A stretch of DNA of 64,000 bases, from positions 1 through 64,000 of the forward strand of contig JAOAPI010000026.1 in NCBI GenBank assembly GCA_025462865.1, written 5' to 3'. Both the position numbers and the translations under genes were made by a program. Position 1 is the first letter of the stretch; the number at the start of each line of letters is the position of its first letter. A model generated the notes under the pieces. That model ran no database searches. It saw only the letters and a list, made by a program, of their open reading frames with translations, and was not told the origin of the DNA. Below, one piece after another: positions 50,870 to 59,996 of the stretch. The stretch comes from Candidatus Sulfotelmatobacter sp. Lineage in GTDB: Bacteria > Acidobacteriota > Terriglobia > Terriglobales > Acidobacteriaceae.

Positions 50870-51508
50870 ATGAAATGGCTAAATGTGGCATTAATCCTGG
50901 TGAGCGGTCTGGCGCTGGCGCAGGACAAACCGCGCGTGTTCGTCCAGGGAAAAGGCTCGCAGGATGTCACGTCGTCCGGTTCGGGCGGAGGCGGAAGGCA
51001 TTGGGGAACATGGGGCGGGAGTTCGACTATTGATTCTCACGATGAGAGCATGCAGGTAACGAAAGACTTGCAGAAAGACTGCGCCGGGGTGGTCGTTACC
51101 CTCAATCAGTCGAATGCCGACTATACGGTCATGCTGAACAGGGAGTCGAAGAAGAATCGGGGACTGCTGCGCACCAATAGTCAGATCCAGGTCGCCAATC
51201 GGCAGGGCGACGTACTTGGGACCAATGCCACCCGAACGGTGGGGAACGCTTCCAAGGACGCCTGCCAGTTGATATTGGCTGACTGGAGTCAGCACGGCCG
51301 AGTTCCAGATTCCGCTCCTGCTTCGGCGGCGGTACCCACGGCAGACGGAGCAAAGTTGCAATCGGTTTCGGCAGTTCAACCTGAGGTTGCCGCACCTGTG
51401 GCTGTTGAAACAAGCAACGTGAGTGCGGGCGATGCTGCGAAGCGCGCGAAGCAGCACAAAGCTTGTCTCGAACTGGCGAAGGATAATCCGAGCGTTACCT
51501 GTAATTAG
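50870..51508 (+). CDS. Exported hypothetical protein
   Basis: A 212-residue protein with a signal peptide (WLNVALILVSGLALAQD) and a Gly/Ser-rich patch. The core domain reads ESMQVTKDLQKDCAGVVVTLNQSNADYTVMLNRESKKNRGLLRTNSQIQVANRQGDVLG, and the C-terminal region is Ala/Val-rich. The core looks like a small alpha/beta domain common to exported acidobacterial proteins, but I cannot name it. GGAAGGGGAG precedes ATG 50870. A perfect terminator follows by 24 bp. Confidence 0.65.
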   Translation: MKWLNVALILVSGLALAQDKPRVFVQGKGSQDVTSSGSGGGGRHWGTWGGSSTIDSHDESMQVTKDLQKDCAGVVVTLNQSNADYTVMLNRESKKNRGLLRTNSQIQVANRQGDVLGTNATRTVGNASKDACQLILADWSQHGRVPDSAPASAAVPTADGAKLQSVSAVQPEVAAPVAVETSNVSAGDAAKRAKQHKACLELAKDNPSVTCN

Positions 51509-51531
51509 TCCGAGCTAGTGAAACAACAAAG

Positions 51532-51557
51532 GGCCGGTCGGAAACGACCGGCCTTTT
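51532..51557 (+). terminator. Intrinsic terminator
   Basis: GGCCGGTCG-GAAA-CGACCGGCC then TTTT. A 9-bp perfect stem with a GAAA loop after the exported hypothetical gene; the convergent beta-helix gene ends 74 bp away. Confidence 0.85.
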
Positions 51558-51630
51558 CCATTTTTGGAATTTTGAATTGATAAGCCTTACGCCACGGGAG
51601 CGAGGCCTTTCGAAAAGCCGCCACAGGCGT

Positions 51631-52845
51631 TCACTGAAACTCGTAAGCTCCCATATCGATAAATCCGCCGACGATCCTGGGATGACCTGCAAAGTCCTTT
51701 TTCGGTAGGTCTGGGGCTGAGTTAGTGCCAGCATTGATGGCAGGTGAGCTACTCTGTAACTGATAGTTTCCCAGCGTTAAATTTACGAATACCGGATCGG
51801 CTGAGATGTTGCCATTTTGTCCGCTGAAACCGGTACAGCTATCACCATAAGAAATTCCATTCTGACTAAACGCGTCGTCGTCATGAACAATGGGCGGGCC
51901 GTCCTGGTAAATAGGATTGCACAAGAGGGCGGCTTCGCTTCCCCTCGCGAGGATAATATTATTAATGAGCTGAGCGTTCGTGTTAAATCCGTCGGCGATG
52001 ACCGCCGCATCCGCAGTACCGGCCGACGAACTGACAATAGTGTTGTTGATCAGGGCGAATCCAGTGACGCTTTGGGGTATTAAGCTATAGATCTGCGACC
52101 CGGATCCAGCCGTATTCCACGTTATCAAATTCTGGACGATGATCTCATCGGACTCATTGATGATGTAGAGTCCGCCTCCTTGTCCCGATCCCACGCTGTT
52201 GTGAACAATTGTGTTGTCCGCGATCAAAGTGGTTCCAGCGCCGTTCAGTTCGAAAGCGGCCCCGGCGCCGGCAGTGTTGTTACGGATCACGTTGTGAAGA
52301 AATTTAGCGGTCGATGAACCGATAACCGAGACACCACCGCCAAATGACGCTGAATTGTTGCTGATTACGTTGCCGGTAACGATTGGGGATCCAAAGTAAA
52401 CTCCTATTCCGCCCCCCTCGCCCGAATTCGCGTTATTGGCGGTGATTACGTTGTTGCGGATCGTGGGCGACGCAAAGCTGATCGAAACCCCGCCTCCCTG
52501 GTAACTGAATGCGAACGTTCCTGTTCCATTCTCCAAAGTAAAGCCGCTAAGAACGGAACTCGTACCCTCGCCCGTTACAAACGCCGCAACCGGCGCCAGT
52601 CCATTCCCATTAATAATGGTGACCTTCGCTCCGCCGCTGCTGGCAACAGTGATGGCTTTGCCAAGAAAATTAATATTCTCGACGTAAGTTCCGGGAGCGA
52701 CCAGAACAGTATCTCCATTGTTGGCTGCGTTGATGCCATCTTGAATCGTGGGTTGTTGCGCCGGTACGTTGATGGTCGAGGCAGCACAAGTAAACGTCGC
52801 TAGAATCCAGATGATCAGTATTCTGAGGATGGGTGTGAGCTTCAT
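51631..52845 (-). CDS. Exported right-handed beta-helix protein
   Basis: A 404-residue exported protein. The signal peptide (ILRILIIWILATFTCAAS) is followed by INVPAQQPTIQDGINAANNGDTVLVAPGTYVENI, the usual pectate-lyase-like entry. Successive beta-helix turns then read PTIRNNVITANNANSGEGGGIG, PIVTGNVISNNSASFGGGVS, KFLHNVIRNNTAGAGA and TTLIADNTIVHNS. It probably binds or cleaves a polysaccharide, but no catalytic set is evident. ATG 52845 is preferred over 52860. Confidence 0.82.
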   Translation of the reverse strand: MKLTPILRILIIWILATFTCAASTINVPAQQPTIQDGINAANNGDTVLVAPGTYVENINFLGKAITVASSGGAKVTIINGNGLAPVAAFVTGEGTSSVLSGFTLENGTGTFAFSYQGGGVSISFASPTIRNNVITANNANSGEGGGIGVYFGSPIVTGNVISNNSASFGGGVSVIGSSTAKFLHNVIRNNTAGAGAAFELNGAGTTLIADNTIVHNSVGSGQGGGLYIINESDEIIVQNLITWNTAGSGSQIYSLIPQSVTGFALINNTIVSSSAGTADAAVIADGFNTNAQLINNIILARGSEAALLCNPIYQDGPPIVHDDDAFSQNGISYGDSCTGFSGQNGNISADPVFVNLTLGNYQLQSSSPAINAGTNSAPDLPKKDFAGHPRIVGGFIDMGAYEFQ

Positions 52846-52918
52846 GAGGTAATCCTTCAAAGCCGACTGTGCGAAAACAGGGCGCTATTCTCCTCTGGGA
52901 AGGCTCGCAAGTCAAACG

Positions 52919-52946
52919 GCCAGAAATGTAGAGGCTTCTGCCTCTA
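52919..52946. repeat. GTAGAGGC palindrome
   Basis: TGTAGAGGCTTCTGCCTCTA forms GTAGAGGC/GCCTCTAC around TTCT upstream of the beta-helix gene. A similar CTCTACA motif lies at 4970-4977. Confidence 0.45.
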
Positions 52947-53117
52947 CCGCTGAAACAAGGGTCGGTCACTTGGAGCTTCAGTCGTGACAGAAGGCAGGCC
53001 AGCCGCTGGGCTTGCGCAGGGTGGGCCAGTCCCTTGATCGAGTCGGACCAACCTTCTATTGGGCGGGGCATCGGATTAGCCCGTGTAAGCAGATAAACAG
53101 CATGCGCGGGGGAATGA

Positions 53118-55469
53118 CTATTTCATTACCTGCAAGAGATTGCTGTAGTCATCGGTCCACAGCGGCGCGGGGCCGGGTAGTTGCACGGTCGTGGCCTGGC
53201 GCAGGATTGCAGGCGTCTCCAGTATTGCGGGATCGGATGCCATCAGCACCCAATCGGACGGGGTCTCTTCGTCAAAATGGGGCTGCGAAACGTAAACATG
53301 AATCAGATGGAGATGTTGCTGCTCGGCCAGGCCGACCAGCACGGGACGCAGGTCAAGCGAGCGATTGGAAATGTGGAAAGCAAGAACCGAACGTGGATTT
53401 CGGAGATGCTGAAGATAGATGCCCATGGCTTCGCGGGTGAGCAAGTGGAGAGGGATGGAATCACTGCTGAAGGCATCGATCACCAGGACGTCAAATTTTT
53501 GCGGATTGCCGGCGGTGAGTTCCCGATCGAGGGAGACACGACCATCGCCGATCACAACTTCGGATTGAGCGGGAGTGTCATTCAAGTACGTGAATAAGGC
53601 GCTCTCCCCTCGCGACAACCGGACGACCTCGGGATTCACCTCGTAAAACTTGAAGTAGTCACCGGCTTGGCCGTAGGCGGCAAGAGTGCCAACTCCGAGG
53701 CCGACAACTCCGAGGCGCAAAGGGCGTCCTTCAGCATTCGTTGCGCTGCGGTTGGGATGATTCGTTAATAGCAATCCGATGCCGCTGCTGGGACCGTAAT
53801 AGACGGTCGGAGTCCGGCGCAGGTTTGGCGCCTGGATCTGTGCGCCATGTAGCGTTAGACCGTGCCGGAGAACAAGTGCGTGATGTGCCGCTATCGGGTC
53901 GTCGTAAGTTACTCGGAGCGTTCCGTAGAAGTTACGAGTGAGCAGCACTGAGCGGCTTTTCTGGCGATTTGCCTGGATCCAGAACAATAAGCCGAACAGA
54001 CACCATCCACAGAGCGCGACTGCCTGGAGTGTGCGGGGATGCCTGGCAGGAGTTCGCACGCCGGTTAGCAGCATGACCACGGTGAGGATCGCCAAAGCGG
54101 CGAGCAAGATGTGGAAGTACAAGGGCGTGATATGCAGGATGGTTGTTGGTATTCCAATGTAGTCCGCTACCGCCATGACGAAAAGCGCCACCGCCGCGGC
54201 CAACCAGCGCGGATGGTGGTGAAGCCAGGAGTTGTTATCCTGCCAAAGAACTACAGCCAGCAATAATCCTGAAGTCCAGAGCCCGATCTGGAATTCCCAG
54301 ATTGCCGGAAAGACGTGAGGCGCAATCAAGCCAACAAGGACGCTGCCGATCGCGCCTCCGGTGGCAATGTGCAAGTAGAAGGAAGTGAGTTGGCGCGGAT
54401 TCGGTTTGAGCGCCGCGAGTTCGCCGTGGTACACCATGCAGGCAGCGAACAAGAGCAAACCAAATCCGTCGATCTGGGTCCGCACCTTGACCTGTTCGCC
54501 CATCAGGAACAGGACCCCACCCCAAGCTGCGGTCGCCGCGAACAGAATCTGAAAAATTCCCCGCCGGTAGAATCGCTTCTCATGAAAGCACAACACAAAG
54601 GAGAGCAGGTAGATGCTTAGAGGCAACGCCCACAGAAACGGAACGACCGCGATTTCCTGGCATATCAGGTTGGTTACAGACAGCAGCATGATGGAGCCGC
54701 ACGCGGCCAATCCGACCCAGAGAAAACGCTGCATCCGAGTTGGGCGCTCGTCGGCCATTTCATACTCTGGCTCGCGGCGTGCGGTGGCAGCCGTCGTAGC
54801 GCTGGTACGGGCGAAGTGCAAGGCGCAAATCGCGCACGCCAATACGAACAGCAGGTAAGTCAGGGTCCAGACTCGTCCCTGATTACGCAGGCTCAAGTTC
54901 GGCTCGAATAAGAATGGATAGGTCAGCAGTCCAAGCAACGAACCCAGATTCGAAAGTGCGTACAAATGATACGGAGAGGCTTGAGGAGAGGAACGAGCGA
55001 ACCACGTTTGTACCAGCGGGCCGGTGGTAGAGAGAAGAAAGAAGGGAAGTCCGACGCTAGCCGAGAGGAGCATCAGGATGTCCCAAGTCGGAAACGCTGG
55101 ATTCTGCGGGCGAAGACTGTCTCCCGGAAAGATAGGGGAGCGCCACCTGGCGGCCAAAAATACGAGCACCGCGACCGAAATGAGCAACAGAGCGATATGA
55201 GTGCGCGTCAATGTTGGCGGCTTGAGTCGCTGCGTCACCCAATGCGCATACGCGTAACCCGCCAGTAGAAGTAATTGGAAAAACACCAGGCAGGTATTCC
55301 AGACCGCGGGCGTCCCGCCAAACCAGGGTAGCAATTGCTTACCCACGATTAATTGCACTTGGAATAAAAGAAACGCGCTCAAGAAGATCGTGACCGCGAA
55401 AGGGGTGCTACTGATCGCGCTTACGGTCTTCGTGGCCGGTTCGGGCGCAACGGCTTCCGTGATGTTCAT
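53118..55469 (-). CDS. Fused membrane protein-spermidine synthase-like protein
   Basis: A 783-residue protein. The first ~480 residues form about a dozen membrane helices (for example VTIFLSAFLLFQVQLIVGKQLLPWFGG and VLMLLSASVGLPFFLLST). The C-terminal ~280 residues are a spermidine-synthase-type Rossmann domain: LRLGVVGLGVGTLAAYG, FYEVNPEVVRLS, VVIGDGRVSLDRE and FDVLVIDAFSSDSIPLHLLTREAMGIY. This fusion is common in Acidobacteria and other soil bacteria. The polyamine-binding residues are not obvious, so the true substrate is unknown. Confidence 0.85.
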   Translation of the reverse strand: MNITEAVAPEPATKTVSAISSTPFAVTIFLSAFLLFQVQLIVGKQLLPWFGGTPAVWNTCLVFFQLLLLAGYAYAHWVTQRLKPPTLTRTHIALLLISVAVLVFLAARWRSPIFPGDSLRPQNPAFPTWDILMLLSASVGLPFFLLSTTGPLVQTWFARSSPQASPYHLYALSNLGSLLGLLTYPFLFEPNLSLRNQGRVWTLTYLLFVLACAICALHFARTSATTAATARREPEYEMADERPTRMQRFLWVGLAACGSIMLLSVTNLICQEIAVVPFLWALPLSIYLLSFVLCFHEKRFYRRGIFQILFAATAAWGGVLFLMGEQVKVRTQIDGFGLLLFAACMVYHGELAALKPNPRQLTSFYLHIATGGAIGSVLVGLIAPHVFPAIWEFQIGLWTSGLLLAVVLWQDNNSWLHHHPRWLAAAVALFVMAVADYIGIPTTILHITPLYFHILLAALAILTVVMLLTGVRTPARHPRTLQAVALCGWCLFGLLFWIQANRQKSRSVLLTRNFYGTLRVTYDDPIAAHHALVLRHGLTLHGAQIQAPNLRRTPTVYYGPSSGIGLLLTNHPNRSATNAEGRPLRLGVVGLGVGTLAAYGQAGDYFKFYEVNPEVVRLSRGESALFTYLNDTPAQSEVVIGDGRVSLDRELTAGNPQKFDVLVIDAFSSDSIPLHLLTREAMGIYLQHLRNPRSVLAFHISNRSLDLRPVLVGLAEQQHLHLIHVYVSQPHFDEETPSDWVLMASDPAILETPAILRQATTVQLPGPAPLWTDDYSNLLQVMK

Positions 55470-55687
55470 GGTGAAAAGGCCTTTTTTTCGGGTGGGTTGA
55501 ATGGTAGCACCTGGGGTGAGGGGAGATGCTGCGATTCGGGAGGTGACGGGGTGTGTTCGCGGGTTCGGGGGAGGTGCCTATTTTCGGACGTCCCCCAGAC
55601 ACTTCACTTTGATCCTTGCTATGCCGCACAAAATCCACGACGCTCTCATCTAGACGTCCGGCGATTCCGGTAGAATTAAGGCTTCCT

Positions 55688-56911
55688 ATGAAAACTTTTG
55701 AACACATCGTGGAGCTGGAGCGGCGGTATTTGCTGGGAACTTACAACCGGTATCCCATTGCGTTGACGCGGGGTAAGGGCGTGTTTCTTTACGACCTGCA
55801 GGGACGGCGCTATCTCGACTTTGTGGCGGGGCTGGGAGTGAATGCGTTGGGGCACGCGCACCCGAGGATCGTGAAGACGATTCGGGAGCAGGCGGCGAAG
55901 CTGATTCACGTCTCGAATCTTTATTACCACGAGTATCAGGGGGAGTTGGCGGAGAAGCTGTGCACGCTTGCGGGCGAGTCTTTTGGAAATGCGCGCGCGT
56001 TTTTTTCGAATAGCGGGACCGAGGCGATTGAGGGATCGATCAAGCTGGCGCGGCTCGCGGGACATCGCGCGGGTGGGGAGGCCAAGTGCCGGTTGGTGGC
56101 GCTGCAGGGGTCGTATCACGGCCGGACGTTTGGTGCGCTGTCGCTGACCGGGCAGGAGAAGCATCGCAAGGGATTTGAGCCGCTGCTGGAAGAAGTGACT
56201 TTTGTCGCTCAGAACGACGTTCAAGGTTTGCGGGCGGCGGTTGATGACAACACTTGCGCGATTGTACTGGAGCCGATTTTCGGCGAAGGCGGAATCTATG
56301 AATGTTCGGTGGAATTTTTGCAAGAATGCCGGGCGGCAGCGGACCGGCACAAGGCGGCGCTGATCTTTGACGAGATTCAATGCGGGCTCGGGCGCACGGG
56401 AAAGATGTTTGCATTTCAGAGTTTTGAAGTGACTCCGGATATTGTGGCGATTGCGAAGCCGATTGCAGCGGGGCTGCCGCTGGGAGCATTTCTGGCGAAG
56501 GAGGAATTTGCTTCGGCAATTTCGCCGGGGCAGCATGGGACTACGTTTGGTGGCGGTCCGTTGGCTTGCCGTGTGGCCCTGGAGTTTTTGGCGATTGTGG
56601 AAGATGAGAAGCTGCTCGATAACGTGAATAAAGTTGGCGCTTATCTGCAGCAGGAATTGAAAACGATTGCTGAGAAAAGTCCGGCGGCGAAAGAAGTGCG
56701 CGGACGGGGATTTATTCAGGGAATCAATTTGGAGATTCCGGCGCGTCCGATTGTGGATGCGGCGCTGGAGGAAGGCGTGCTCTTTAATTCGACGCAGGAT
56801 ACGGTGGTGAGATTTCTGCCTCCCTTTTTGCTGGAGGAGAAGCATGTGGATAAGGGGATTCGGGTGCTGAAGAAGTTGTTGAGGAAGAAGAGGAAGGGCA
56901 GTGGTCAGTGA
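55688..56911 (+). CDS. argD: Acetylornithine/ornithine-type aminotransferase
   Basis: A 407-residue class-III PLP aminotransferase. YPIALTRGKGVFLYDLQGRRYLDFVAGLGVNALGHAHP opens the fold. FFSNSGTEAIEGSIKLARL binds PLP phosphate, ALIFDEIQCGLGRTGKMFAFQ holds the Asp for the pyridine nitrogen, and DIVAIAKPIAAGLPLGAFLAK has the Schiff-base Lys. GQHGTTFGGGPLACRVALEFL matches ArgD. It probably makes N-acetylornithine in arginine synthesis. ATG 55688 follows AAGG. No other arg gene is adjacent, so another ornithine-type substrate cannot be excluded. Confidence 0.88.
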   Translation: MKTFEHIVELERRYLLGTYNRYPIALTRGKGVFLYDLQGRRYLDFVAGLGVNALGHAHPRIVKTIREQAAKLIHVSNLYYHEYQGELAEKLCTLAGESFGNARAFFSNSGTEAIEGSIKLARLAGHRAGGEAKCRLVALQGSYHGRTFGALSLTGQEKHRKGFEPLLEEVTFVAQNDVQGLRAAVDDNTCAIVLEPIFGEGGIYECSVEFLQECRAAADRHKAALIFDEIQCGLGRTGKMFAFQSFEVTPDIVAIAKPIAAGLPLGAFLAKEEFASAISPGQHGTTFGGGPLACRVALEFLAIVEDEKLLDNVNKVGAYLQQELKTIAEKSPAAKEVRGRGFIQGINLEIPARPIVDAALEEGVLFNSTQDTVVRFLPPFLLEEKHVDKGIRVLKKLLRKKRKGSGQ

Positions 56912-56972
56912 GCAGTGGCCAGAAACACGATTTTGTTTTGCTGAGCACTGATCACCGGACACTGACCACTGA
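56902..56972. repeat. GGTCAGTG-type long palindrome
   Basis: CAGTGGTCAGTG (56902-56913) and CACTGACCACTG (near 56961-56972) are perfect inverted 12-mers. Between them are further GAGCAGTGGCC and TGAGCACTGATC repeats. It begins inside the argD stop region. Confidence 0.75.
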
Positions 56973-56983
56973 TCCACAAAAAC

Positions 56984-57001
56984 GGGGAGCCGAAGCTCCC
57001 C
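56984..57001 (-). terminator. Hairpin with U-tract on the minus strand
   Basis: GGGGAGC-CGAA-GCTCCCC. On the minus strand it is followed by GTTTTTGTGG, which looks like a terminator, but no minus-strand gene is nearby. On the plus strand there is no T run. Confidence 0.35.
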
Positions 57002-57097
57002 AAGTGAAGCGAACAGAGGCGATGTTCATTTAAATAGAATCCGATGTTGCGAAAAGAGTTGTCTGGATAAGACGATTAGAGGCGAGGACGAGAAGAT

Positions 57098-58012
57098 TTG
57101 GCCGTGACGCTGGCAGATCGCGAGAACTCCACGGGGTGCGTGCTAACTGCGGGCGCGGGCGGCGAAGAGTGCTGGATGGATATTGATGGCGCCCGTATGC
57201 GCTATCTTCGCGCGGGCTCGGGGCCGCCACTGATTCTGTTGCACGGGCTGCTGGGATATTCGTTTTCCTGGCGGTATACGATGCTGGCTCTGGCGGCATA
57301 CGCAACCGTGTATGCGCCGGACATGCTGGGGGCGGGATTCTCAGATCGTCCGGCGGGACTCGACCATTCCATGGCCGGGACGGGTCGGCGTCTTGTGCGA
57401 TTTATTGAGCGGCTGGGAATTTCTTCGTTTGATCTGCTGGGAACTTCACATGGCGGCGCGGTGGCGATGATGGCGGCTGGGGAGTGCCTGGGAGGAAATT
57501 CCAATTCTTCTTTGCGGCGGTTGGTGCTGGTGGCGCCCGTGAATCCATATTCGGCGCATGGGCGGCGGCTGGCGCCACTTGTCGGCAGCGATTTTGGTGC
57601 GGGCTTGCTCCGGTTCGGGGTCACGCATATGAGTTTTTTGTTCCCATATTTCCACGCTCGTCTTTATGCTCACCGCTGGAACATTCCGTTCGGAGCTCTT
57701 GCAGGGTACGTGGCACCGCTCGCAAAGCCGGGACTGCTTGAGCATGCCTTGAGCATCGTAAGCACCTGGACTAATGATTTGTGTCAACTCGAAGCCATCC
57801 TGCCGAAGCTCGCGAGTATTCCTACGCTCTTGATGTGGGGCAGCGAAGATCGTGCGGTGCATGCTTCGTCAGCCAAGCTGCTGGCAAAGAACTTTTTGAA
57901 TTCCAAGTTGATTATCTTTCCTGGAATAGGGCACCTGCCATATGAAGAATGCCCAGAGAAGTTCAATCGAGCATTGATTGAGTTCTTGACCCTCGAGAAG
58001 CATCCCAACTGA
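57098..58012 (+). CDS. Alpha/beta hydrolase
   Basis: A 304-residue hydrolase. The oxyanion loop is LLHGLLGYSFSW. The nucleophile Ser is in LLGTSHGGAVAMMAAGE (G-x-S-x-G as GTSHG), the acid is in MWGSEDRAVH, and the His is in FPGIGHLPYEECPEKFN. The N-terminal CWMDIDGARMRYLRAGSGPPLILLHG pattern is typical of the haloalkane-dehalogenase/epoxide-hydrolase-like branch. The substrate is unknown. The start is TTG 57098. The DedA gene follows by 27 bp. Confidence 0.85.
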   Translation: MAVTLADRENSTGCVLTAGAGGEECWMDIDGARMRYLRAGSGPPLILLHGLLGYSFSWRYTMLALAAYATVYAPDMLGAGFSDRPAGLDHSMAGTGRRLVRFIERLGISSFDLLGTSHGGAVAMMAAGECLGGNSNSSLRRLVLVAPVNPYSAHGRRLAPLVGSDFGAGLLRFGVTHMSFLFPYFHARLYAHRWNIPFGALAGYVAPLAKPGLLEHALSIVSTWTNDLCQLEAILPKLASIPTLLMWGSEDRAVHASSAKLLAKNFLNSKLIIFPGIGHLPYEECPEKFNRALIEFLTLEKHPN

Positions 58013-58039
58013 ACGCAGCTCAGTTCGCAATCCAAAATC

Positions 58040-58651
58040 ATGGCTCACCACATTCTCGATCTACTGCGAAGCGCGCTGGTGCACTACGGGTATTGGGCCG
58101 TAGCCGGGGCGCTATTGCTGGAGAATGCCGGCGTACCCGTTCCGGGCGAGACAGTTTTGTTGCTGGCGAGCTTTCTGGCCTACACCGAAAAGGATCTTCA
58201 AGTCGGATGGATCATTCTGGTTGGAACAATCGCAGCCACCCTGGGCGATAACCTCGGCTACGCAATCGGTCATTTCGGCGGACGCGCGTTACTGGAGCGC
58301 CACCGTAATTTCTTTCACCTCAGTGACGGTATTGTGACGCGAGGTGAAAAGTTATTCAGCCGCTACGGAGCCGTCACTATTTTGTTTGCCAGATTCGTGG
58401 CCGGAATGCGAGTCATCGCGGGACCGCTGGCGGGAGTCCTGCGCATGCCGTGGAAGAAATTTGCGGTCTTTAATCTGCTTGGAGCCGCGCTTTGGGTGTC
58501 AGTAATCTCGCTTGTGGGATACGCCTTTGGCAGCCGACGGGATGTACTGATGCATTTGATAAGGCGCTTTGATCTGGCTTTGGTTGCCGTATTTGTGATA
58601 GTTGCCGCCGTGGTTTGGTGGAGAAACCGAAAGCAACGCGAACTTTCCTAG
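58040..58651 (+). CDS. DedA-family membrane protein
   Basis: A 203-residue inner membrane protein with four to five helices. ALLLENAGVPVPGETVLLLASFLAY is the family start (E..G.P.PGE), and LFARFVAGMRVIAGPLAGVLRMPWKKFAVFNLLGAALWV carries the F.RF..G.R...G..AG motif. Family members are thought to be proton-linked lipid scramblases supporting envelope integrity. It lies downstream of the hydrolase in a likely two-gene operon. Confidence 0.92.
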   Translation: MAHHILDLLRSALVHYGYWAVAGALLLENAGVPVPGETVLLLASFLAYTEKDLQVGWIILVGTIAATLGDNLGYAIGHFGGRALLERHRNFFHLSDGIVTRGEKLFSRYGAVTILFARFVAGMRVIAGPLAGVLRMPWKKFAVFNLLGAALWVSVISLVGYAFGSRRDVLMHLIRRFDLALVAVFVIVAAVVWWRNRKQRELS

Positions 58652-58829
58652 AACGCTCCTCTGCGCATCAATTGAAATCTGCATTCCTGAATGTCAATCC
58701 TGTGACATGGAATTTCGTCACGGCGCGACTATACTGTGCCCGTGTCGCGGGGCTTCCCCTGAGAAAGCGAAGTACGGACCAATGACTTATGCGGCGGCGT
58801 CCGCGGCGGAATTCTGAAAAGGAGAAGCT

Positions 58830-59144
58830 ATGAAGAAAATCGGGTTCTTGACTCTGTTGATGTTGATCAGCGCAACCCTTTTGTTGACTCTCTCTTTCTC
58901 GGCGGCGGCTGCCGGTCCAAGGGCGCCGGCACATGTAGCTGCGGCACCAGCCATCCCAGTGGTTGCAGCTCCAACCCCTGTGCCTCCACCACACCCACGT
59001 GTGCATGAAGCCGTCGAAGCGATGCGAAGCGCCCGAGAGCATCTCTCGCACGCCGAGGGTGAATTCCACGGCCATCGCGCCAGAGCGATCCAGCATCTCG
59101 ATCGTGCCATCCATGAGGCAGAAATTTGTGAGCGGGAACCGTAG
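58830..59144 (+). CDS. Small exported His-rich protein
   Basis: A 104-residue exported protein. The signal peptide (LLMLISATLLLTLSFSAAAAG) is followed by a Pro/Ala-rich stretch and then a helical tail with HPRVHEAVEAMRSAREHLSHAEGEFHGHRARAIQHLDRAIHEAEIC. The spaced His/Glu residues suggest a metal-binding helical hairpin, but this is inference. AAAAGGAG precedes ATG 58830, and a terminator follows. Confidence 0.65.
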   Translation: MKKIGFLTLLMLISATLLLTLSFSAAAAGPRAPAHVAAAPAIPVVAAPTPVPPPHPRVHEAVEAMRSAREHLSHAEGEFHGHRARAIQHLDRAIHEAEICEREP

Positions 59145-59165
59145 AGTTGGCATTTGGCAAAGCAA

Positions 59166-59197
59166 AGGCAGCGTCGAAGGGACGCTGCCTTTTTTTG
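59166..59197 (+). terminator. Bidirectional intrinsic terminator
   Basis: AGGCAGCGTC-GAAGG-GACGCTGCCT then TTTTTTGTTT. The stem is 10 bp. The minus-strand side also ends in TTTGCTTT, so it can end both the His-rich gene and the beta-barrel gene. Confidence 0.88.
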
Positions 59198-59238
59198 TTT
59201 CGGCTCCGAAATCATCGGCGGGATTTGTGCATGTGGGC

Positions 59239-59841
59239 TTAGCGCGGACCAAGCGTAAGTCCAATCGAGGCGCCCGCACGGAACACGTTGTTGGAGTTGA
59301 ACTCGCGATTGTTCTGGATATGGTAGTAGTGAATTTCGGGCCGGATGAAGAAGCGTCGCCAAAAGTAATAACGAACACCGGCGCCGAGATCTTCCATGAA
59401 GTGATTACTGCTCAGGTAATTGACGCACCCAATCGTGGGACTAATGCAGCCAAAGTTAGTTCCGTTAAAGCGCGTGGTGGCAATGCCCACGCCGCCCACA
59501 AGGTCAAGGCCAATTCTTTTGGTGACTTGAGGCTGGTACAGCACGTTGAGAGCGCTCAAGAACGGGCGGTAGGTTTCGCCATTGTAGGGATAGAAAGTCT
59601 CGTGGTACCTAAATGAAGTTTCAACTTCAAGGCCAAGGCGGCGGTTGAGGCCAACGAAGTCCGCGCTGACGTTGATATAAGTTCCATTTTTCTCCGCTGG
59701 CTGGCGGAAACTCACCAAGTCGCTGGATGACGTCGGCGACATAAGGGTGCTGGCACCTGCGGCGATGTCTATCTGTTGAGCATCAGCGAGAGTAACGAGC
59801 AGAACAAAGAACGCGAATACAATGACCGCAAATTTTCTCAA
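59239..59841 (-). CDS. Outer membrane beta-barrel protein (paralog 1)
   Basis: An exported protein of about 200 residues. The signal is LRKFAVIVFAFFVLLVTLADAQQ. It forms an 8-stranded-type barrel with IDIAAGASTLMSPTS at the start, YFWRRFFIRPEIHYYHIQNNREFNSNNVFRAGASIGLTLGPR at the end, and CxxxxxGC in the loop. TTG 59841 is chosen because AAGGGGG lies six bases upstream and the paralog next door starts in the same place; ATG 59859 is the alternative. It is about the same length and layout as the gene at 59997. The function is unknown. Confidence 0.72.
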   Translation of the reverse strand: MRKFAVIVFAFFVLLVTLADAQQIDIAAGASTLMSPTSSSDLVSFRQPAEKNGTYINVSADFVGLNRRLGLEVETSFRYHETFYPYNGETYRPFLSALNVLYQPQVTKRIGLDLVGGVGIATTRFNGTNFGCISPTIGCVNYLSSNHFMEDLGAGVRYYFWRRFFIRPEIHYYHIQNNREFNSNNVFRAGASIGLTLGPR

Positions 59842-59897
59842 ATACCGCCCCCTTGTCATTTTGTCAGGGTGTTCGGAATGAATGACCGATTAATAAT

Positions 59898-59961
59898 AAC
59901 CGGGCAGGCAGTCCCGAATCGATGAGGAGTCAAACTCACCTCAGGACTGACTGCCCGGGTT
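59898..59961. promoter_or_regulatory. Large hairpin between the beta-barrel paralogs
   Basis: AACCGGGCAGGCAGTCC (59898-59914) pairs with GGACTGACTGCCCGGGTT (59944-59961) apart from one bulge and one mismatch. It lies 40 bp upstream of paralog 1 and just after paralog 2, so it may be a processing site or terminator/attenuator in their shared transcript. Confidence 0.5.
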
Positions 59962-59996
59962 AGGAAAGCCGCTGGGCCAATCGCGAAATTGCAGCT

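Noticed and set aside
55676-56977. 433-residue minus-strand frame opposite argD
   Set aside because: Antisense shadow of argD with Arg/Gln/His-rich composition and no motif.
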